DNA of 64,000 bases from Favolaschia claudopus (Eukaryota > Basidiomycota > Agaricomycetes > Agaricales > Mycenaceae). The position numbers and the translations under genes were made by a program. The notes under the pieces were generated by a model. It was not told the DNA's origin, did no database searches, and was given only the letters and a program-made list of their open reading frames with translations. Within the stretch, counting starts at the first letter, position 1, and each line of letters opens with the position of its first letter. Location of the stretch: contig JAWWNJ010000057.1 in NCBI GenBank assembly GCA_037176885.1, positions 1,364,001 through 1,428,000 on the forward strand, written 5' to 3'. Below, one piece after another: positions 55,950 through 64,000 of this stretch.

Positions 55950-58900
55950 CTAATACCGCATATTCCCCCCCGCGTCATAAAAATCCTCATAGGGCATCAT
56001 CGGCGGATGCGCTGATGACCCTCCTCCTCCCATATATCCGTACATCCCCTCGTCCCCGGGCACCATCGGCGGGTGCAGCCCGCCCATCCCATACCCCCCA
56101 CCCCCGAAAAAGCTCATCCCGTCATCGTGGTATTGCAGCGCCATCGGCGGATGCAAATAATCCATCGGCGCATCCTCTCCTTCGGGTAGCATAGGCGGGT
56201 GCAAAAACCCCCCAGGCGAGCGCCCCGCGTCCCCGCCCGGCTGCGATGAAGACGAAACCATCATCGGCGGGTGCCAGAAGGCATTACTCCCGCTCCTATT
56301 CCTCAATCCCTTCCCACCACCACCACTCGCACCACCATTATTCCCCGAACTGCTGCCACTCCCACTCCTCGACCTATCCCCGCCCTCATTGTTGTAAGAG
56401 GCGCTCGGAAACCTAGCAAACGGGAAATCCGCCGAAAAGTCCGCCGAGAAATGTGTCGACGCCCCCGACGCGGAGCTCGTATACCCATCGCCGTAGCTCA
56501 CCGCGCTCGACGGCGGCTCCGACGCCGAGTCCACGCTCATCCGCCTCCTCTTATTCGCTCTCCCGCCGTTACCCGCATTACCCCCACCATCACGATCGAG
56601 CTCGTCGACAGAGGCAAACGGCAACGCATCATTAAACTGCTGCTCATGATACGACGCATACGCAGACGGGCCATACCCCGTCCCCCCAAGCGCCGAACTC
56701 AGCTCCGACGTGGAGCCGTCCGGCGCCAGCGTCGGGGACGCCCTTTCATCCGACCTAGAGGACGAAGAGGCAGGTGCGGGGGACGCGCGGCGGCTCACCC
56801 CGGGGCTCGCGGTGGGGGTCTCGGAGACGGAGGCGGAGGCCCCGCCGCGTCGGGCGTCGTGCCGCGAGCGTTTGCGGATGACGTCGGATTTCATGGAGAT
56901 GGGGCGAGCGGAGCCGTGGAGTTTGTAGTAGAGTCCGCATCTGGGGAGGGCGTCAGGATTGGATACGACCAGGCGAGACGAGACGGCAAGAAGGAGACAT
57001 ACGCATTACAAACCGTCTTCCCCTCATCATCCTTCCGCCACAGCGGCGTCGCGGTCGTATGGCAGTTATAGCATTGAGCTGTTGTGAAGGAATAAATCGC
57101 CGTCAGCATCTCACACCAAAACTCATCATGTAGAGAGAATAGAATTGCTACTCACCCATAACATCAACAGCCTCCGACCTCGCAGACTGCCCCCGCCCCT
57201 CGCCCCCGCCGCCATTATTCCGCATGGTCTTGGGACGCGGCCGTTTGTGCTGCGAGGAAAAAAGAAGTTATGTCAGCGAGGTGTTCGTCATGGGGCAGAC
57301 GACATGGGATAGGAAGAGGAAAGACGACATGCGACATGGGAAGGAAGACAAGGAAAGCGTGGGGTGGAGTAGAAGGACGTCGTAGATAACATGCGGCGAA
57401 GAAAACATGTGCAGGGGAGAAAAGTGGAGAAGTGGGGTTGGGGTAGGTAGGACGTGAAAGATAGCCGGAATATCGGCGCGCAATGTCGACGAAAAGGGTA
57501 AACGAGTACCAGCGAGGAGGTATCGTAAGAAAATCCAAAGTCTCGTATGAACAAGAAAGCAAGCGAATAGATATCGTAGTGCAAGATATCAAGTGCAGAG
57601 GGTAGATGGATAGTAGAAGCCAAAGCAAGCAAAAAAGAGAAAAATCGCAAGAAGAAAAAACCGACCGACACTCACCAACTTACAATACAACCCACACGCA
57701 TTACAATTCAACTCATCATTCAACCCCCTCCTCCAAAGCGGCGTATGCGTCGCCCCGCAGTTACTACACTCGGCCTTGACCCCGCCCGGCCCGCCGCCGG
57801 GGCCTGCGTTGTTGCCTCCTGAAAGACGGAAACGGAAAACGTCAGCTCATCTAATCCATCCAAGGAAGGAGAAAGTGAAAGCGAAAGACGAAACAAGGAA
57901 GAAAGTAGAAGAGAGAAAAAGCAGGGAGAAGCAGAGGAAAAAACAAAACTCACCCCCCTGCCCAACAACACTCGCCCCAGGCACCTCCGCCGGCGGCCTC
58001 ATCGCCCCCTGCCCCTGCCCACCACCAATCGGCGCACTCACACTCCCCCCAGCTCCCCGCACAGGCACCCGTACACTCAACACCGGCCTCCGCCCCGCCG
58101 CCCCTGTACCCGCATTACTAACGACACTCGCACTAGCCCCAACGCCCGCCCCACCCCGCCCCGCGACTCTCCTCCCTCCACTACCAGCTTTCGCCGCTCT
58201 CGACTGCTGCGCAGAGGCAGAGGAGGAATGCGAATTGGAGTTGTGCGAGTGATTGTGCGAAGAGTGGTGGTGCTGGCTCGGAGGCCTCACCCTCCCCCGC
58301 CTCCCCGCACTAACCTCAAAAAAGTCCTCATCCGCCGAATCGTCCCCCCCGTCCTCGCTGCTCTCCTCTTCGTCCACCTCCACCTCCACATCCACATCCT
58401 CGTCGGAGGCGTTGCGGTAGGACGCGCGGCGTTTGTGCGCCGATATCGATTGGTGCGATGTGGAGGCGGCGGGGGTGGGGGTAGGCGTGCTCGCGGAGGC
58501 GCCGCGCGAGTCGAGGTCCATCTCGTCCTGCCCCGCCACCTCGTACTGCTGCTGCTGCTGCCTCGGATGCTGAAAATGCGAATGATGCGAAAACGCCGCA
58601 TGTGGGTCGAGCGTCAGCGGCGCGTCGTACGTCGGGGTGTTCGCGTTATTGCTGCTGCCGTTATTATTGCTGCTGTTATTGTTGTGGGCGTTATTGTTGT
58701 TGTTGTGGGCGTTGGAGGAGGCGTTGGAGGCGTGCAGGTTAACGTTAGTATTGACGTTCGGGGAAGACGAGGTGGAGGAGGCGTTGGTCGGGGTGGGGGC
58801 GTTTTGGGGGCTGTGAGGAAGGGAGGAGGTGGTTAGCGAAGATGTGATGAAGTGAGTGAGAGGAGAAAGGAAACGAGAAGACGAGGACGAAACCACGAAG

Positions 58901-60763
58901 GCGGGGAGGGAGCAAGAAACGAAGAGGAAAAGGGGAGAAAAGGACGCAAAGCATAATCAAAGCGACGGCGACGAGCGCGAAGAGAGAAGACCCGAAGGCG
59001 GGGAACGAGGAAGCTGACGAACAAAAAGGAGAGGAAAGGCAAGATAGACCGCAGGCAACGAAAAAACGACCAACTTCGTCTTCGTCCTCGTCCCACCTCG
59101 CCACCTCCAAAAACCTCACTCCCGAAAAGAAAAGAAAGAACACCCACCCATAAAAATCAAACCCCCCCACACTCCCATACCCACCACTATTCCACCCCAT
59201 CCCCATCCCCGCCCCCCGCATAATCTCGTCCCACCCCGCCCACGTCTCCCCTCCACCCACGAGGTTGCCGCCCGCGTTGCCGACGATCATGTTCGCGGCG
59301 ATGGCGGCGGCGGCGGCGTCCATCGACGAGTTGGTCGAGTCGTTGTTGCCGTGGGAGTTGAGGGAAGAGTTGGGGTTAAGAGAGGAAGCAGGATTGAGAG
59401 AAGGCGCGGAGTCGTCGCTCTCCTCATCGTCATACATCCCAAACTCCTCCTCCATCTCCGCATTCAACAGCTCATCCAATGGTAACTCGATCGTCGGGCG
59501 GGCGATGCGCATATCCGCTCCCATTCCCCCACTACCTCGGCCGCCGTGTGTCGGGGAAGTGGAATTCGCAGCGGAATTTTTACTAGGCGAGGAATTGGAG
59601 GAAGTCGGAAACTCCCCGTAATTCATCCGCCTCCCAAGCGTCGGCGAGGGATACAGAAGAGCGGCGGGGCCGAAGGAGTTGGAGAAGAGCGTGGGGAGGC
59701 GGACGCGTGCTTCCCCATCATCGTCCTCGAGCCATTCGTCGGGGATGCGTTTGCGTTTGCCGCTAGCGGCGCTGGAGAGGGAGGTCGCCGAGGACGAGTG
59801 GGAGTGCGCTGAGGTCGTCGAGGAATTCGCCTGAGAAGTCGTCGAAGAGGTCGAGTTGGAGGCGGAGTGAGATTGAGATTGCGAAGAGGTAGAGGCAGAG
59901 TGAGACACAGGCGGCGGATCCACCGCAAACGTAAACTGCATCCTCTGTATGATATGCTCGGGGGTGTGCATGCTGGCCTCGCGGGTGCGTTCCTTCTCGA
60001 CGGCGCGCTGGCGGATGAGGTCGGAGGAGGGGTTGCGTTTGAAGTCGGGGGCGGGGAGGTCTTGGATTGAGCTAAGGGAGGAGGTGAGTTGGTATGAGGA
60101 GGACGGGGAGGAGGGGGAGGAGAAAGCGGGGGGACGAGTACGCTAGGGCGGATGTACGGAAGCGGGCGGGGGTGGACGAGACATACGACGCGCGAACGCG
60201 ACGCGTAAAAACCCCAGCAAAAAAATCCACCCCACGAAAACAAAAACACTCAGCAAACAACAGTACTCACCGCCCCTTCTCCTTGTCGAGCTTATCGCCC
60301 ATACATTTCGAGAGCTTCTTGAACTCGCGCTTCGACTTGGCGTTGTCGGTATCGACCATCAAATTTTGCAAATGCCATAGTCTACCACCACCCATCATCA
60401 GTACTCGCGAAAAAGACTGTGGCAACAAGGAAAGACGTACCGCCACGAGAGATTCTCGAGCCGCTGGCCCTGCTCGAGGTAGCTCGCGACCTTGGTGCAG
60501 ACCTACGAGAACGGAGTTAGCGCCGGCGAGCCATACGGTGAAAAATCGGGGAAAAGCCACGAAGGACATCGACGACGAGGGAAGAGAGGGAGGAAGAGAC
60601 AAACCTTCCAGGTCTTAGTGAGCGACTCCGTATCATTGAGGTTGCTAAACGCAACAAAGGACTTGTTTCCCTAACACCGTCCACAGTCAGCTGTATGCGT
60701 CTACGCCCACAAGCGCCCAAGCAAATACGGTACCTTGAATTTGAGATTGAGGATACCAGGCAT
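55950..60763 (-). CDS. Two-finger GATA transcription factor with DUF1752 N-terminus
   Basis: About eight minus-strand exons. ATG at 60761-60763 gives MPGILNLKFKGNKSFVAFSN. The DUF1752-type block follows: KVASYLEQGQRLENLSWRLW and HLQNLMVDTDNAKSKREFKK. A long low-complexity region contains poly-Gln (QQQQQ) and poly-Asn/Ser (about 58550-58720). Finger 1 is [20 protein letters not shown] plus [11 protein letters not shown], then after a 426-nt intron [12 protein letters not shown]; finger 2 is CYNCHTTATPLWRKDDEGKT plus [13 protein letters not shown], split by a 62-nt intron (56941-57002) between NA and C; then [18 protein letters not shown]. The C-terminus carries five HPPM motifs and ends GGNMRY-stop. 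DUF1752 is shared with AreA/Gaf1-type nitrogen regulators, while two fingers recall SreA/Urbs1-type iron regulators, so the role is open. Confidence 0.88.
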
Positions 60764-62135
60764 TCAGCTTGGTCGTCGTCGTCTTGAGATTCGTGTACGC
60801 TCGTTGCGCAGCTGGGGTTAGTGCGCAGTGAGGAGAGTAGGAGAGTAGGAGAATAGCAGAGAACAGAAGTCAAGAAAAACGATCAGAGCCGCGTTGATGA
60901 CTTATACAAAGACCACACTACTCCCGATTGCCCAATTAGGAAATCATACCCAGGCCCACGTTGTCATCTCAATTTACCCCGTAAATCCTTTTTCGTTTCC
61001 TCCTCCTGCCTTTTTCCTCTTCATATCGCTCCCTCCCTCCCTTACACAACGCCTATATAACCCTCCCCACCCCGCCCTCCCCACCTCTCATTCCTCTCCC
61101 TCCAAACCGCCTCCGCACGAGGCCCACCTCATCGGGATCAACCCACGCCTCATGGCCCTCCAAGCCGACGATCCTCTTCCCCTTGAGCGAATAATGAAAA
61201 AAACTATAACCCAGAAAACAGAAAACGCCCTGTACCCAGCTCACTAGCCGAACTACTTCTCAATCTTAGCGAGGAGCCTCGAGGCCGGAACACCTGATGG
61301 ACGTACGCCAACTGTTTTCGGCTCCCCGCACCGCATCTCCCGACGCCCAGACCAGACTCTCTCGGATTCGATGACAGACGCAGTTCTCACAGAAACCCAA
61401 TCAATCACATTCTCCCTCCCCTGGGACTCGACGAGTCGTCGTCGTTCCACTTTCTTTTTTCTTTTATTTCAATTTGCTTTTCCTTTTGGATTTGCTTTTG
61501 GATTTGCGCCGTCGACGTAAACCGCAAACTCCCGCCTCAACAACCTCCTCTTCTCTTCCTCCCCCATCTTCCTTCCCCCTCTTCTCTTCTCTCCAAAGAG
61601 CCTTGACTATGGACTCCCCCTTCCCTTCTCGTCCGCTTCCAACTTTCCGACGTTCATTTAATCTATCCCCACAAATACTCCATCAACCCATCAAACGCGA
61701 TCACTCACACGGCGCTTCGGCATATCTACGCGGACGCGACATTATCTACGCGTCGCGTCGCGCTTTATGTAAGTGACTTCAGACTTGGCAGGCCTCGGAG
61801 TCGCAATGACTATAAACATAACAATCTCCTCCGATTACGACGCCGCTCAAAAGCAATGTGCTCCTCCCTTCGACTCCCCACCGCCCATCCAACCTCACCT
61901 CGACGTCGCAAAGCAATTCTGATTCTAGTACACAACGACCATCTGATTCACAGCCATCGCCAAGTTCACTGTTCCGATGTACTTACCTCTTCCTTCTTAG
62001 CGCGGGCGACGGGCGACGGGCGTAACGCTAACGCTAACACTAACGTTGACACCTACTTACTTACTTCGGTCTTACCGGTGTGCCTGTCTGTCTTGTTGAC
62101 GTCCTCGGCGCCGTTCCCGCCGAAGAATCGAACCA

Positions 62136-62355
62136 GAACGAGGTGAGTTTGTCGGCATCCACAACTTTATTCGTATTCGAGTAATTCATTCATTCAATTC
62201 TTCCACAGCTGCTCTTTAATTCTGAATGCAGTTCTACCGACCGCACCAACCGAGTGACTCGAGCACCATTATATATTCCCTCGCGAACCAAACGAAAATG
62301 TGAGGTGAGCGTCTCAGCATCTACATACTGCTCCTGTGTTCAAGTAACTCATGAT
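62136..62355 (+). repeat. Two similar donor-like segments
   Basis: The segments at 62138-62192 and 62301-62353 share GAGGTGAG, then TC.GCATC.ACA, then TTC.AGTAA.TCAT, about 163 bp apart. Both begin like an intron donor. They may be duplicated exon-intron units of an unrecognised transcript. Confidence 0.45.
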
Positions 62356-63298
62356 TCCATGGAAGGGCCGAAATTTCACATCCCTCGCGAAATCTCGAAA
62401 ACGTGGCTGGGAAATCTTGCTTCGAGGTAAGGCTTAAAGGTACGGCGATCAATCTGAGCCTCGATTCTGACAAGTGTGGGGTAGAAATTAATATTCGGTT
62501 ATCGGCAGCCTTCACCTTCGCCTCAGCAGAACAGAACAGAACAGAACACATCTCTTTGCGGTTCCACACGTCCACCCCACGCACTCGCTCGACCAACAAA
62601 TCGACAATCACAACCATTATTTCTTCAGCAGAAATCTCAAAGTTCTTCTTGCTCTAGTATCTACCTGGCTGGCTAACGAAGAAGCCCTTCAACGCCCACT
62701 CATCTCCTAACCAACATCACCGTTCATGCCAGCTCTGCCGATGCCGTGGTCATTGAATTCTCTCCTCCACCCCTCCACCCACGCTGTCGCGCACGTCGTC
62801 ATCCGAGTCCTTCTCCTCTCCCTCGAACTTCAAACTTCACTTCGAGAATCGAATTCCAACTCACAGCTGTTTTCTCAGCTCGCAAGATCGTGACGTTCTC
62901 CTGCTCTAAATTATGACGCTGCGCGCGGTCTCAGTGGATAATCTCTCTCCGCAGTTTTTATTTTCTGCCTCGAAGTTGTCGAAGGTCTATGAGGTATGTC
63001 GCGGCCTCTCGAGTCAAAGTTGTATTCATGGAGTTCAATCCTTCTGCATAGAATATAGCGCAGACCTTCGACTGATTACTCAACTATAAGGGATTTGAAT
63101 CAAGTGCCAAGATTCAGCGTCGCCGCCATCCTTTTCGACCTCCGTAAAATTCACCCGCCGCCAGGTAGGTTTCTCGTCATCGTCATGGATTTATATTAAC
63201 TTTTCGTACACTCGGGTCAACCGATGAATTTTCGACTCGAGTCACTCGGTGACGTGGTCCGCAATTCGATGTTTTGTTGCGGGGCAAGTCTTGGGTAA

Positions 63299-63334
63299 GC
63301 GTCGATCGGCAAACACAATTTTGCCGATCGACGC
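63299..63334. repeat. 15-bp perfect inverted repeat, 6-nt loop
   Basis: The left arm GCGTCGATCGGCAAA (63299-63313) and the right arm 63320-63334 are exact reverse complements around CACAAT. It is isolated, with no gene recognised nearby. Confidence 0.9.
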
Positions 63335-64000
63335 AGCCTCGGAAATTGACTCCACCAGTCGTAGGCGCTCATCTCTCATCTCGCTCACTCGTTCGTTCGT
63401 GATGTCGTCTAAGTAACCGCCAAACAGAAAACAAGCACATAACCTTGCCGTTTCCTCAAAACGTTCGAATTCAAAAATTCAAGAGCAAGACGAAAAACGA
63501 AAGTAAGTATCGCCAGTGGTGCTGCAGAAAACAGCTTTCTTTCTTTCGTACTGCGGGTAGAGCTCCTCTCCCAGGCGGCATTCTTTCGAATTCTACCAGC
63601 GGCAAGGTGAGTTGTGTAACCGTCGTCTCTCCATGTGTTTATTCAAAAGGCTTACCTCGGCTTCTAATTTTCAGGCCGACGAAACGCATGGTACAGCGAA
63701 CTTGAGCCGAAGGTTCTCTTGAATACAAGTTACTGCCCTTCTCAAATATTTCTTAGGAGCCTTTACACGCAGTGAGCATGAATTATTCCCCGTATCTCTC
63801 AGCACAAACAAACTGACCGATTCGGAAGCAGATTTGTCGCTAAAAGTGACTCTTGATTTCCGTTTGAAACTTGAATGCAAAGGAACCAATGATATTTTCA
63901 CGGCCAACAGCAAGCTTCGACGTCCTCAGAGTACGCGCAGTCAACGAAAGACGCGTCAAAAAAAAAGTTTTCGGGACCGCGAAGGTATCGTCGCGGTAAC

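Larger units (their letters stand above)
60764..64000. other. Gene-free right end; promoter of the GATA gene
   Basis: No supported gene in 3.2 kb. A short open frame at 61608-61768 (MDSPFPSRPLPTFRRSFNLS) precedes a good donor GTAAGT at 61769 but no matching exon follows. Small repeats occur: GCTAAC/ACTAAC at 62021-62046, AGAAC x4 at about 62528-62548, a repeated donor-like segment (62136-62355) and a 15-bp hairpin at 63299-63334. Confidence 0.5.

Noticed and set aside
56271..57071. 266-codon plus-strand frame over the GATA gene (also 53995-54798 and 58228-58836)
   Set aside because: Antisense shadows of GC-rich, low-complexity coding sequence; Arg/Pro-rich with no domain, while the minus strand carries clear zinc fingers.

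Overview
The window comes from a fungus, most likely a mushroom-forming basidiomycete (Agaricomycetes). Nearly all genes are split by many short introns, mostly 50-70 nt with GT-AG ends. The families present are typical of that group: DUF6534 membrane proteins, F-box/leucine-rich proteins in clusters, a UbiA-type membrane enzyme, an AA3-type GMC oxidoreductase, a GH12 glucanase, small secreted proteins and GATA factors. No rRNA, CRISPR array or convincing tRNA was seen.

Layout. 1-1414: the 5' end of an LTR retrotransposon on the minus strand (start of gag, primer-binding site, one LTR with internal tandem repeats), cut by the window edge. 2312-18821: a block of enzyme genes (cytochrome P450, UbiA-type prenyltransferase/terpene cyclase, polyketide-synthase-like thioesterase, secreted GMC oxidoreductase, hotdog thioesterase) bracketed by two paralogous DUF6534 membrane-protein genes in opposite orientations. 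The content suggests a small specialised-metabolism locus, but no pathway is proven. 19220-31347: a large F-box protein, two small intact genes of unknown role, a frame-broken secreted-protein gene, a DAP1/MAPR haem-binding protein and a multi-pass membrane protein, separated by gene-poor DNA.

31640-50077: an F-box neighbourhood. Four F-box genes (35136, 43480, 47429, 48956) share a charged N-terminal coiled coil followed directly by the F-box; a fifth (36577) is of another subfamily. Two of the four sit in a tandem segmental duplication of about 5 kb whose remaining sequence looks like a decayed multi-exon gene headed by a telomere-like CCCTAACCCTA motif. A GH12 endoglucanase/xyloglucanase gene lies inside this neighbourhood. 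All six F-box genes of the window carry one or more CGTGAC/GTCACG hexamers about 100-200 bp upstream of the start codon.

52457-60763: two tandem minus-strand GATA factor genes, each with two GATA zinc fingers. The upstream copy has a DUF1752-type N-terminus and a C-terminal tail with five HPPM motifs; the other has a different N-terminus, and a PIF/Harbinger-like MITE (24/25 matching terminal inverted repeats, TAA target duplication) lies 66 bp upstream of its start codon. 60764-64000 holds no gene I can identify.

Exon structures were read by eye from splice signals and protein similarity, so boundaries are estimates and all family names rest on recognised motifs rather than searches.
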